Below, piece by piece: positions 1-8,192 of a stretch of 64,000 bases of DNA. The stretch spans positions 62,001 to 126,000 of the forward strand of contig NZ_JAQPCG010000003.1 of the NCBI RefSeq assembly GCF_028464145.1, given 5' to 3'. Position numbers and translations under genes: made by a program. The stretch is from Maribacter sp. PR1 (GTDB lineage Bacteria; Bacteroidota; Bacteroidia; Flavobacteriales; Flavobacteriaceae). Each line of letters starts with the position of its first letter. Position 1 is the stretch's first letter. The notes beneath the pieces were generated by a model, which did not search any database, was not told the DNA's origin, and was given only the letters and a program-made list of their open reading frames with translations.

Positions 1-1185
1 GCGTTCCGCATCTAAATCCCTACGCTCCCAATTGGACGAATCGCAAAGGATAAAAAACTTGGCTCGGTTAAGTGCAACTCCCATCTTCTTGAGATGCTCC
101 CAGTTCAATTTCCTGAATTTTCTCCCATTGATAATCTTGTGAACCGATTTCATTCCAATTCCCGGAATTCGGGCTAACATGCTTTTGTCGGCTTTATTGA
201 TATCCACGGGAAAATGATTCAGGTTGCGCAGGGCCCAGCTTAGTTTGGGGTCAACCTCTATATCTAGGTTAGGGTATGCATCGTTCAATAATTCATTTAC
301 TGAAAACCCATAAAACCTTAATAACCAATCGGTTTGATATAATCTGTTTTCCCTAAGCATAGGCACTTGAGAACCAATGTCCGGCAATCTTTTGTCATCC
401 GCAACAGGAATATAACCTGAGTAATAGACCCGTTTCATGTTATAGTTCTTGTAAAAGTGCGTTGCGGAATACATAATGTCCTTATCCGATTCACCTGTAG
501 CACCCACAATCATTTGAGTGCTTTGTCCTGCTGGGGCATATTTTGGAGTGCTGCGGATTATTTTCTTCTCGGACTTGTAACGCACGATTTCATTCTTCAC
601 CTTAAGCATGGGTTTTAAAAAATCTTCGTGCTTTTTATCAGGAGCCAATAGTTTAAGGCCGGAAATAGTGGGGATTTCTATGTTTACCGATAATCGGTCC
701 GCATATAATCCGGCCTCATACATTAATTCGTCACTTGCTCCGGGAATAGACTTCAAATGAATATAACCATTGAAGTTTTCATCTTCTCTTAACTTTTTGG
801 CGACAGTGATAAGTCGTTCCATGGTATAATCCGGACTTTTAAAAATACCGGAACTCAGAAATAGCCCTTCGATATAATTTCGTCTATAAAAATTGATGGT
901 CAAATCCACCACCTCCTGAATCTTGAAAGCCGCCCGTTTTACATCGTTACTCTTTCTGGTCACACAATACGCACAATCAAATATGCAGTGGTTCGTCAAT
1001 AGTATTTTTAACAGTGATACACACCTGCCATCCTCGGTATAACTATGGCAGATACCGATGCCCGTACTGTCACCTATACCTTTATTCTTATTTGTGCGGT
1101 TACTGCCACTACTGGAACACGAAACATCATACTTGGCCGCATCCGCTAGTATATTCAGTTTTTCTTTAATTCGCTCGAAGTTCAT
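1..1185 (-). CDS. Putative DNA modification/repair radical SAM protein, 3' end outside window
   Basis: I translated this from the reverse strand: it starts at the ATG at 1183-1185 and stays open past position 1, so about 395 residues of the N-terminal part are visible. Cys67-x3-Cys71-x2-Cys74 is a radical SAM [4Fe-4S] motif, in a short run reading NHCIFDCAYC. Near the visible C-terminus there is a helix-hairpin-helix-like stretch (ARIPGIGMKSVHKI), which fits DNA binding. This matches the Bacteroidota family annotated as putative DNA modification/repair radical SAM protein, normally paired with a uracil-DNA-glycosylase-like partner; that partner would lie outside the window. The substrate and reaction are not known for the family. 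The gene is divergent from the XRE-S24 regulator and shares its operator-rich upstream region, so damage-inducible control is a reasonable inference. Confidence 0.85.
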   Translation of the reverse strand, partial: MNFERIKEKLNILADAAKYDVSCSSSGSNRTNKNKGIGDSTGIGICHSYTEDGRCVSLLKILLTNHCIFDCAYCVTRKSNDVKRAAFKIQEVVDLTINFYRRNYIEGLFLSSGIFKSPDYTMERLITVAKKLREDENFNGYIHLKSIPGASDELMYEAGLYADRLSVNIEIPTISGLKLLAPDKKHEDFLKPMLKVKNEIVRYKSEKKIIRSTPKYAPAGQSTQMIVGATGESDKDIMYSATHFYKNYNMKRVYYSGYIPVADDKRLPDIGSQVPMLRENRLYQTDWLLRFYGFSVNELLNDAYPNLDIEVDPKLSWALRNLNHFPVDINKADKSMLARIPGIGMKSVHKIINGRKFRKLNWEHLKKMGVALNRAKFFILCDSSNWERRDLDAER

Positions 1186-1209
1186 CGGTTATTGTAATAA
1201 TTCCAAAAA

Positions 1210-1267
1210 TATGGATATATTCCTAATTTTGGAAATAATCCATATTTTATTTTGGAAATAATCCATA
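1210..1267. promoter_or_regulatory. Three operator-like boxes between the radical SAM gene and the XRE-S24 regulator
   Basis: Three copies of a 14-base element lie in 58 bases. GGAAATAATCCATA occurs exactly at 1231-1244 and 1254-1267, and its inverted, nearly matching form TATGGATATATTCC is at 1210-1223. The two direct copies are 23 bases apart. The last copy overlaps the -33 element of the regulator's own promoter, and the first overlaps a -10-like sequence (TATTTTTG read on the minus strand, 1204-1211) for the radical SAM gene. This is what an autorepressor site would look like; binding by the adjacent regulator is inferred. Confidence 0.65.
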
Positions 1268-1280
1268 TTTAGTATATTTG
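1251..1280 (+). promoter_or_regulatory. Bacteroidota-type promoter for the XRE-S24 regulator
   Basis: TTTG at 1251-1254 and TATATTTG at 1273-1280 are separated by 18 bases, close to the Bacteroidota consensus TTTG-N19-TAnnTTTG. The third operator-like box (1254-1267) sits between and over these elements. Confidence 0.6.
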
Positions 1281-1305
1281 AAGGGAATCAAAGAATTTTG
1301 TCTCC

Positions 1306-1358
1306 TCGAGCGCAGTCGAGAGGTTAAATAGGATGAATTAGGTCTCGACTGCGCTCGA
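1306..1358. repeat. Inverted repeat (TCGAGCGCAGTCGAGA) in the 5' leader
   Basis: A perfect 16-base inverted repeat has arms at 1306-1321 and 1343-1358 and a 21-base loop. It lies between the promoter and the ATG of the XRE-S24 gene, so it can form a stable hairpin in the leader RNA. The GC-rich TCGAGCGCAGTCGAGA type of sequence is familiar to me as a dispersed palindromic repeat in flavobacterial genomes; only this copy is evident in the window. Confidence 0.7.
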
Positions 1359-1376
1359 CCAGACAGATAAAAGGAT

Positions 1377-2141
1377 ATGGAAAACGAGCTTACAATAAAA
1401 AGATTTACAGATGTTCGCAGGGAATTAGGGTACACCCAGGCCGAATTTGCGGATCTTCTCGGTGTAAAAAATACCACGGCGGATATAGAACGCGGCCGCA
1501 CCAAATTATCGGGTAAGGTGGTTTCCGAACTTTTAAAACAATTCAAGATAAATCCGTTATGGTTGTTTGGGGAAAGCGATAATCAATATTTGGAAACCTC
1601 ACAAACAAGTGTAATCCCTAAAGTAGTGACCGTAGATAGTGCGGACCGAGATAACATGGTTTTGGTCAATGCCAAGGCAGCTGCGGGCTATCCCCAGAAT
1701 ATTTCCGATACAAGTTGGTACAAACAATTACCTGCTTTTGACCTCCCCATTCCGGAATTTAGAAATGCAACCTATAGGGGGTTTCAGGTAGAAGGGGATA
1801 GTATGCTGCCCAATTTACAACCGGGCGAATGGGTGTTGGCTCGGGCCATTGAGCACGTAGACCACGTAAGTGCGAACAAAATGTACGTTGTGGTCCTGCA
1901 GGATTCTGTAATGGTGAAAAAGATTGAAAAAAGACCGAATTCCAATAATATAACTTTGGTTTCATTAAACGAAACCTATCCACCTTATGAAGTCAAACCC
2001 TTTTTAATACAGGAAATTTGGGAAGTAAGTAGTAAAATAACTTTCAATGTGGATGCTACAACGGATAATGGTTTGTTACGGCAACTTCAAGAGTCCATGG
2101 AGGAACTTAAAAATCAACTACAACACGTTAAAAAAGTGTAA
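1377..2141 (+). CDS. XRE-family HTH / S24 (LexA-like) self-cleaving transcriptional regulator
   Basis: 254 residues. The N-terminal part (about 7-62) is a Cro/C1-type helix-turn-helix (LGYTQAEFADLLGVKNTTADIERG). The C-terminal part (about 95-220) is an S24/LexA-type peptidase: Ser142 in VEGDSM and Lys181 in VMVKKI form the expected Ser-Lys pair, and Ala103-Gly104 in KAAAGYP is placed like a LexA/CI self-cleavage bond. A glutamine-rich tail (about 232-252) may be a short coiled coil. It is probably a DNA-damage or stress repressor that inactivates itself by cleavage; autoregulation and control of the divergent radical SAM gene are inferred from the boxes between them. Family and catalytic residues are clear, but whether it responds to RecA cannot be told. 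Confidence 0.9.
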   Translation: MENELTIKRFTDVRRELGYTQAEFADLLGVKNTTADIERGRTKLSGKVVSELLKQFKINPLWLFGESDNQYLETSQTSVIPKVVTVDSADRDNMVLVNAKAAAGYPQNISDTSWYKQLPAFDLPIPEFRNATYRGFQVEGDSMLPNLQPGEWVLARAIEHVDHVSANKMYVVVLQDSVMVKKIEKRPNSNNITLVSLNETYPPYEVKPFLIQEIWEVSSKITFNVDATTDNGLLRQLQESMEELKNQLQHVKKV

Positions 2142-2144
2142 TGC

Positions 2145-2573
2145 TCAGTTTTGTTTTTTTATATATAGCCCACTGCTTTTTAAGCTAAACCCCAAGCTTT
2201 TATAGAGATTGATGGCGGCAGTCCTATGGTGTCCGCTAAACAGTAAAATATCATTCAGTTTTCTTTTTTCGGCTTGTTGCAACAATACTTCCATGAGTTT
2301 TCTACCGATTCCCCGTCCTCGATAATTTTCGGAAACTATCACATCCTCAATCATGCCCTTATAACCCGAAACCACTTTGTAATTGGCCATCATGGCAATC
2401 CCTATTAATTGATTATCCTCATAACAGACTGCGATATCAACATAATCTTTTTCTTCAAGAATTTTTTTCAGAGGGAGTTGTTTTAGTTCGGCATTGAGCT
2501 GTAGATAAAGTTGTGAAAGTTGATTTTGTAAGTCTTCGGTAATTTCATTTTTTGTTAAAAGTGTTACTTCCAT
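2145..2573 (-). CDS. GNAT family N-acetyltransferase
   Basis: 142 residues. The acetyl-CoA binding motif of GNAT proteins is visible as VSENYRGRGIGRKLMEVLLQQA (around residues 80-100; R/Q-x-x-G-x-G/A), followed by the C-terminal segment HHRTAAINLYKSLGF that is typical of motif B. It transfers an acetyl group from acetyl-CoA to an amine whose identity cannot be told from the sequence. It is convergent with the XRE-S24 regulator with only three bases between the stop codons, and is transcribed in the same direction as the next two genes. Confidence 0.85.
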   Translation of the reverse strand: MEVTLLTKNEITEDLQNQLSQLYLQLNAELKQLPLKKILEEKDYVDIAVCYEDNQLIGIAMMANYKVVSGYKGMIEDVIVSENYRGRGIGRKLMEVLLQQAEKRKLNDILLFSGHHRTAAINLYKSLGFSLKSSGLYIKKQN

Positions 2574-2594
2574 AATTCTTAAGGTTATAATATG

Positions 2595-3302
2595 CTAATG
2601 ATTGTAGCCTTTAACATCTCCCATGGAGAACTCTAATGGTCCCATTTCATGGGATTTTGGAAGAAATGCACCACTATCGGTTACTAGCCATTCATCCCAA
2701 GTGGCCTCTACACCGCCAATAGGTATTATTTTTGCCCAAATTTTAAAACTTTTTGGAAAGCCGCTGGGCTGAAGTATCCATAAATATGAATCGCCCGGGG
2801 TGGACCCTCCACTGGAAAAGGTGACCAACAAACCATCTGAGCCATCTTCTAGAGTCACTATCTCACGCTTTGTACCGGAATCGAACACTTTGTACGGAGC
2901 GACCAACCAAAAGGAATCATTGTTGTAAAAGTCAATGGCATCTTCTACAACATCTTTATTTTCGTTCGCATTTAGCCGCTTACCATTCTTATAACCAATG
3001 CTGGAAAAAGGTGCGATAAGATCAAGGTTTACCCTATACTCATCCCATTGAACCTCCACTTTAGCATTTGCCCTGTCCCACTGGTAAAAATGGGACGCGT
3101 TTCTAAAAGACCATTCTATAAAACGGGTATTCTTATATTTTTCATAATTCAATGAGTTCAGCATTTTTTGTGCCAAGGCATCTGCTTCAGGTCCTGATCT
3201 TCCTTCGGGCAATGGTTCATTGTAGATGGCAAAGATAAGGCCAAAGCCAACGACCAAAATAAGAAGTAAAATTCCTATAATTTTAAGAAGTTTTTTTAGC
3301 AT
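2595..3302 (-). CDS. Membrane-anchored protein of unknown function
   Basis: 235 residues with one N-terminal hydrophobic segment (about 7-27) that could be an uncleaved anchor or signal peptide. The rest is soluble, rich in Trp and aromatic residues (WDEW, YQWDRA, SYLWILQP), with alternating beta-like segments. I do not recognise a named family. The spacing of Trp and beta strands resembles lipoprotein-carrier-like folds, but that is a guess. It lies just upstream of the acetyltransferase on the same strand. Confidence 0.7.
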   Translation of the reverse strand: MLKKLLKIIGILLLILVVGFGLIFAIYNEPLPEGRSGPEADALAQKMLNSLNYEKYKNTRFIEWSFRNASHFYQWDRANAKVEVQWDEYRVNLDLIAPFSSIGYKNGKRLNANENKDVVEDAIDFYNNDSFWLVAPYKVFDSGTKREIVTLEDGSDGLLVTFSSGGSTPGDSYLWILQPSGFPKSFKIWAKIIPIGGVEATWDEWLVTDSGAFLPKSHEMGPLEFSMGDVKGYNH

Positions 3303-3343
3303 AATTTTTTTTAAGAAAAATAAAATACAACAAATTCATCGCA

Positions 3344-5029
3344 TTAAAAACCAACGGCTGCATCATCCCCACGTTTATCGGCTCCCCCTTCCAGTTTACC
3401 ATTTGGTAGAACCTTAATGGCGTCCACTTTACCAATAATTGGTGTTCTTTCCTCATTTATAATATAACCCTTCGATTTCATTTCATCTTTCAAGGTTTCT
3501 GGAAATCCTTCAGGTTCAAAAATAACCATATCGGGCAGCCATTGATGGTGAAAACGAGGAGCGTTGACCGCTTCCTGCATACTCATATCGAATTCATAGG
3601 TGTTTAAAATAGTTTGTGCTACCGCCGTGATAATAGTAGACCCTCCGGGTGTACCGACTACCAACCACAACTTTCCATTTTTCTCTACTATGGTCGGCGT
3701 CATGCTGCTCAACATTCTTTTTTCAGCAGCTATGCTGTTTGCTTCGGCTCCAATTAAACCAAACATATTGGGAACCCCAGCTTTGGCACTAAAATCGTCC
3801 ATCTCGTTATTTAGGAAAAAACCGAGTTCGTCGGAATATAACTTTGATCCATAGGCGCCATTCAAGGTTGTGGTCACGGAAACCGCATTACCTTCCGCAT
3901 CCACAATAGAATAGTGTGTAGTCTCCATACTTTCCACAATTTGAACATTTCCACGTTCCACTTCGGAGGACTTAGTGGCTTTGTCAAAGGAGAAATTTTC
4001 CATTCTATTTTCTAAGTATGTATTACTTAGAAGTACATCCAAGGGAATATTTACAAAATCCGGATCTCCCAAATAATAGTTTCTGTCTGCATAGGCCCTC
4101 CGTGCTGCCTCGGTAAATAATTGTATGGTCTTGGGCGAGTTATGGCCAAAATCCGCCACATTATAAGGCTCTATCATCTTAAATATTTGATTTATAGTAA
4201 CCCCACCGCTACTTGGTGGACTCATAGATATAATCCTCAAATCTTTATATTTAAAAATAATGGGTTGCCTCCATACAGCTTGATACTTTTCCAGATCTTC
4301 TTCCGTAATGTATCCCCCATTTTTCTGAATAAATGCTGCTAACTTTTGAGCAGTTTCCCCTTTATAAAACCCATCCCTTCCATGTTCTGCAATCTTACGC
4401 ATGGTGTTCGCTAAAGCTGGGTATTTTATAATATCTCCTTCCTTAAAAGCTGTGGCAAACTTGGTACTATCACCGTTAACCTCGATAAATTTTTCACGCT
4501 GACTTGCCAATCTTCTTTCCTGATTGGCGGTAACCGGTACACCTTGCTCGGCCAACGCTATTACGGGTTTAAAGATTTCCTCTAATGGAAGAGAGCCAAA
4601 TTTTTTGTGAACCTCAATGATTCCGGCTACTGTACCCGGAACTCCTACAGCCGTGGCTCCAATTGTGCTTTTACCTGGGATAACGTTACCCAACGAATCC
4701 AGATACATGTCTTTATGACCTGCCAAAGGGGCCTTTTCCCGATAATCCAAAGATCCCACATCGCCATCTGCTTTTCTATATACCATAAATCCACCTCCAC
4801 CGAGATTTCCTGCAAAAGGATAAACTACGACCAAGGCCATTTCAGTGGCAACCATAGCATCAAAGGCATTTCCACCTTTTTTCATGATTTCAACGCCAAT
4901 TTTGGAGGCCTCTTCCCTGGCGGATACCACCATGGCTTTTTCAGTGACTAACCCTGTAGGTGGTACTGGTGCTTTTTTGCAATTAATAAATAGTATGAGG
5001 GATAAAAAAAGGAAGGTAAATTTTTTCAT
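3344..5029 (-). CDS. ggt: Gamma-glutamyltransferase (gamma-glutamyl transpeptidase), lipoprotein
   Basis: 561 residues, normal length for the family. The N-terminus is a signal peptide ending in a lipobox-like LFINC (Cys17), so it is probably anchored to a membrane. The precursor cleaves itself before Thr370 in METTHYSIVDAEGNAVS, which becomes the catalytic N-terminal nucleophile of the small subunit. Other family motifs are GGGGFMVY (about 77-84), PPSSGG (271-276) and SMTPTIV. It hydrolyses or transpeptidates glutathione and other gamma-glutamyl compounds in the periplasm. The ACP phosphodiesterase gene lies only 11 bases upstream on the same strand, so the two could share a transcript. Confidence 0.93.
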   Translation of the reverse strand: MKKFTFLFLSLILFINCKKAPVPPTGLVTEKAMVVSAREEASKIGVEIMKKGGNAFDAMVATEMALVVVYPFAGNLGGGGFMVYRKADGDVGSLDYREKAPLAGHKDMYLDSLGNVIPGKSTIGATAVGVPGTVAGIIEVHKKFGSLPLEEIFKPVIALAEQGVPVTANQERRLASQREKFIEVNGDSTKFATAFKEGDIIKYPALANTMRKIAEHGRDGFYKGETAQKLAAFIQKNGGYITEEDLEKYQAVWRQPIIFKYKDLRIISMSPPSSGGVTINQIFKMIEPYNVADFGHNSPKTIQLFTEAARRAYADRNYYLGDPDFVNIPLDVLLSNTYLENRMENFSFDKATKSSEVERGNVQIVESMETTHYSIVDAEGNAVSVTTTLNGAYGSKLYSDELGFFLNNEMDDFSAKAGVPNMFGLIGAEANSIAAEKRMLSSMTPTIVEKNGKLWLVVGTPGGSTIITAVAQTILNTYEFDMSMQEAVNAPRFHHQWLPDMVIFEPEGFPETLKDEMKSKGYIINEERTPIIGKVDAIKVLPNGKLEGGADKRGDDAAVGF

Positions 5030-5040
5030 TTATAATTCAA

Positions 5041-5646
5041 TTAGGGTTGGTTCTCAATAGGTTTTAGTGTGTTATATTTTTGTTTGGAAAAGATAATTAA
5101 TTCCTTGAAAAACTGGGTGAACTCCTTTTCAAAATCATCATAGTGCTGTTCTAAATCCACGATGGCAAAGTTCATCTTGGACTTGTTCTGTGTTCTTCTG
5201 TTCATGCCGTTCAAAACTTTGGCTATGCCCTCCATATTGGCATAGTTTAGCAACCAATTGTCAGAAATCATATAGGGCATCATACGTTTTGTGCCATCAG
5301 GAAGAAATTTATAATGATCTTCTAAGTTGTCGTAAAAATTATTCGCATAATTGTCAAGAGGTACGTCTGAATAATCCGACCAGTTTTTGGCTAAAAAATG
5401 GTCATAGAAAATATCCACAATAACACGACTGTAGTGACTATAGTTTTTATGTAAACGTTTACTACTTTTCTTTGGAATTTTGTGGGAATCCGTATAGGTA
5501 TCTATAAATCGATGCAGAAAAATACCTTGCTGAATTCGATGGGGCAGGTGTTGGAACTTATTTCCACGAATACTATCGGCTATAAAATTGCCAATAGTGA
5601 TTTCCTTATCGTCAAATGAAAGATAAATATGGGCTAAAAAGTTCAT
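5041..5646 (-). CDS. Acyl carrier protein phosphodiesterase (AcpH family)
   Basis: 201 residues. The N-terminus MNFLAHIYLS followed by IGNFIADSIRG is the hallmark of the ACP phosphodiesterase (AcpH/DUF479) family, whose conserved His and Asp residues resemble HD-domain hydrolases. It removes 4'-phosphopantetheine from holo-ACP. It lies directly upstream of ggt on the same strand. Family assignment is firm; activity is inferred from the family. Confidence 0.85.
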   Translation of the reverse strand: MNFLAHIYLSFDDKEITIGNFIADSIRGNKFQHLPHRIQQGIFLHRFIDTYTDSHKIPKKSSKRLHKNYSHYSRVIVDIFYDHFLAKNWSDYSDVPLDNYANNFYDNLEDHYKFLPDGTKRMMPYMISDNWLLNYANMEGIAKVLNGMNRRTQNKSKMNFAIVDLEQHYDDFEKEFTQFFKELIIFSKQKYNTLKPIENQP

Positions 5647-5713
5647 TGACCTTCTTTTGTGTTGTAAAAGTCGAATTTACGAATTGAAGAACTTACAAGT
5701 AACCCTATAGCTT

Positions 5714-5721
5714 TATATTTG
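5714..5721 (+). promoter_or_regulatory. -10 element (TATATTTG) of the glmM promoter
   Basis: TATATTTG followed by C, 21 bases before the glmM ATG, fits the Bacteroidota -7/-10 consensus TAnnTTTGC. No good TTTG is found at the usual 19-base distance (a TTG is at 5684-5686). Confidence 0.5.
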
Positions 5722-5741
5722 CAAAAAACCTAATTCACTTT

Positions 5742-7130
5742 ATGACACTAATAAAATCAATTTCAGGAATACGTGGAACAATTGGAGGTAAACCGGGAGA
5801 TAACCTTACACCTATAGATGCGGTCAAATTTGCAGCGTCCTATGGTATATGGTTAAAGGAGTATTCCAAAAAGGAGAAACTGAAGGTGGTGATTGGACGT
5901 GATGCCAGACTTTCTGGTGAAATGATTCAAAACTTAGTGGTTTCTACCTTGGTAGGTTTAGGAATTGATATTATTGATTTGGATTTATCTACAACACCAA
6001 CCGTTGAGATTGCTGTTCCGTTGGAAAAAGTAGACGGCGGCATTATTCTTACAGCAAGTCATAACCCCAAACAATGGAATGCCCTAAAGTTGTTGAACGA
6101 GCGCGGGGAGTTCTTGGATGCGGCTCAGGGAGCTAAAATCTTGGAAATAGCGGAAAAAGAAGATTTCAATTTCTCCGAGGTGGACCATTTAGGGGAAATA
6201 AATAAAAACGACAGCTATATCGATATACATATTGATGAAGTCCTAAACCTTTCGTTGGTGAATGCAGATACCATTAAAAAAGCAAAGTTCAAGGTTGTGG
6301 TAGACGGTGTTAATTCAACAGGAGGTATCGCCATCCCCAAACTGTTAAATGAGTTGGGTGTGGAAGTTGTAAAGTTATATTGCGACCCAACCGGACACTT
6401 CCCGCATAACCCGGAACCCTTAAAAGAGCATCTTTCGGATATCTGTAAATTGGTGGTTGAGGAAGAGGCCGATTTTGGTATTGTTGTAGACCCCGATGTA
6501 GATCGTCTTGCCTTTATAAGTAATGATGGTGAAATGTTTGGTGAGGAATACACGCTTGTAGCCTGTGCTGATTATGTCTTGGGTAAAACAAAGGGAAACA
6601 CGGTTTCTAACCTTTCATCATCCAGGGCATTAAGGGATATTACCAAAAAACACAGTGGCACCTATGAAGCTGCTGCGGTTGGTGAGGTGAATGTGGTCAC
6701 TAAAATGAAGGAAAACAAAGCGATTATAGGTGGAGAAGGTAATGGAGGTATTATTTACCCCGAAAGCCATTACGGTAGGGATGCACTCGTTGGAACTGCA
6801 CTCTTTCTTATGTTAATGGCGGAAAAGGGTGGGACCGTTGCTCAGTTACGAGCAAGTTACCCAAGCTATTTTATGAGCAAAAAGAAAATCCAGTTGACCC
6901 CGGAATTGGACGTAGATGCCATTTTAAAATCGATGGCGGAAAAATATAAGGATGAAGAGATTTCAATCATTGATGGTGTAAAAATAGATTTTCCAGATAA
7001 TTGGGTGCATTTAAGAAAATCGAATACGGAGCCGATTATCAGAATCTATACAGAAGCCAAGAGTCAAACAGAAGCGGATGCATTGGCCGACCGAATTATT
7101 GGTGAAATAATGAAAATAGCAGGGATTTAA
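5742..7130 (+). CDS. glmM: Phosphoglucosamine mutase
   Basis: 462 residues of the alpha-D-phosphohexomutase superfamily. The phosphoserine is Ser106 in the loop ILTASHNPKQWNALK, the metal-binding loop is DPDVDRL (about 250-256), the sugar-binding loop is GEGNGG, and the phosphate-binding loop near the C-terminus is RKSNTEPIIRIY. It converts glucosamine-6-phosphate to glucosamine-1-phosphate on the way to UDP-GlcNAc for peptidoglycan and LPS. Bacteroidota proteins of this type are usually annotated GlmM; phosphomannomutase or phosphoglucomutase activity is the alternative. Its TAA shares the bases TTAA with the stop codon of the convergent next gene. Confidence 0.85.
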   Translation: MTLIKSISGIRGTIGGKPGDNLTPIDAVKFAASYGIWLKEYSKKEKLKVVIGRDARLSGEMIQNLVVSTLVGLGIDIIDLDLSTTPTVEIAVPLEKVDGGIILTASHNPKQWNALKLLNERGEFLDAAQGAKILEIAEKEDFNFSEVDHLGEINKNDSYIDIHIDEVLNLSLVNADTIKKAKFKVVVDGVNSTGGIAIPKLLNELGVEVVKLYCDPTGHFPHNPEPLKEHLSDICKLVVEEEADFGIVVDPDVDRLAFISNDGEMFGEEYTLVACADYVLGKTKGNTVSNLSSSRALRDITKKHSGTYEAAAVGEVNVVTKMKENKAIIGGEGNGGIIYPESHYGRDALVGTALFLMLMAEKGGTVAQLRASYPSYFMSKKKIQLTPELDVDAILKSMAEKYKDEEISIIDGVKIDFPDNWVHLRKSNTEPIIRIYTEAKSQTEADALADRIIGEIMKIAGI

Positions 7131-8116
7131 GTTGATCTGCTGGTTAAGTATTGGGACCTTACAATTTTAGAAGTTTTATGCTCCCCTGTATGACTCCATC
7201 CAGGGGGCATAAATATATAGGAAAGCTTGTTTTTAATTCCGGGTGCACTGATTACATCTTTACCCAAGGCAATAATTTCACCAAAGTATACATCGATAAA
7301 GTTACCACTGTTTATTTTACGGGTGATACCGTATTCAGGCTTTATTTTTGGTTGTTCTTCTTGGTAGGTGCCAAAAACCCGGTCCCAAATATTCAATAGA
7401 TTACAGAAGTTAGTGTCTATGTAAAGCGGATTTCTGGCATGATGAACCCTATGATGTGAGGGAGTTAGCATTATTTTATTTAAGAATCCGAATCGTGCGT
7501 CTTTGACCATATTTTCCCCAACGTGTATAAAGGCACCATAGGTTCCGTCTATGAACATGATTAAAAATAACATAGCTGGTTCTACGCCCAGTAGTAAACA
7601 AACCGTGGTTCTTATGGTGTCAGCATATGGGGCTTCCAGAAAAAAATGCGCATAGGTAACGGAGAGATTCATATCCTCAGGAGTATGATGTGTGGCATGT
7701 AAACACCAAAAAAGCCTGACCTTATGACCCAGGTAATGGTAAATGAAATGGCCAAATTCCCAGATGATATAAGCATATATAAACCAATACCAAGTGGGGC
7801 CTGTTTGGAATATGGCTAGCGGTTGAAACCAGCCAATACATAAAGTGACCATGGCAATGGCAATGAACCTTCCCACAAACCTGTTGAAGATATAAATTAA
7901 AAAATTTACTTTATAAACTTTAGTCTGGGGTTTTTTATAGATGAATCCCAGTATTAATTCCAGTAATAATAGTAACGGGATGATGGGGTAGATGAGACTT
8001 TTAACACCATCAAAGGTTCTAAAAGAACTAAAGTCACCAGTTTTGATTATTTCCCATGCTTGTGAAATACCTAGAAATCCAACAATTTCATTATATAAAG
8101 TTTCTAAAAATTCCAT
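7127..8116 (-). CDS. Sterol desaturase / fatty acid hydroxylase family membrane protein
   Basis: 329 residues with several hydrophobic segments and the histidine clusters that bind the di-iron centre of this superfamily: HFIYHYLGHK, HATHH and HHRVHH (about residues 120-230). Members oxidise lipid tails or ring systems in the membrane, using O2. Flavobacteria usually carry such proteins without sterols, so the substrate may be a fatty acid, carotenoid or sphingolipid; this cannot be decided here. It is convergent with glmM with overlapping stop codons. Confidence 0.85.
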   Translation of the reverse strand: MEFLETLYNEIVGFLGISQAWEIIKTGDFSSFRTFDGVKSLIYPIIPLLLLLELILGFIYKKPQTKVYKVNFLIYIFNRFVGRFIAIAMVTLCIGWFQPLAIFQTGPTWYWFIYAYIIWEFGHFIYHYLGHKVRLFWCLHATHHTPEDMNLSVTYAHFFLEAPYADTIRTTVCLLLGVEPAMLFLIMFIDGTYGAFIHVGENMVKDARFGFLNKIMLTPSHHRVHHARNPLYIDTNFCNLLNIWDRVFGTYQEEQPKIKPEYGITRKINSGNFIDVYFGEIIALGKDVISAPGIKNKLSYIFMPPGWSHTGEHKTSKIVRSQYLTSRST

Positions 8117-8192
8117 TACTCTTGATTATATCAACTAAAATATTGATAAAACTTGATAAAGTAATAATTTTTATGATGGGGAAGAGTTATGA

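Noticed and set aside
6215..6553. A 112-codon antisense frame inside glmM.
   Set aside because: It lies wholly inside a conserved enzyme gene; low-complexity Ser/Thr-rich composition is typical of an antisense shadow.
7127..8116. Possible role of the sterol-desaturase-like protein in the polyketide pathway.
   Set aside because: It is more than 30 kb away and shares no regulatory sequence with that cluster.
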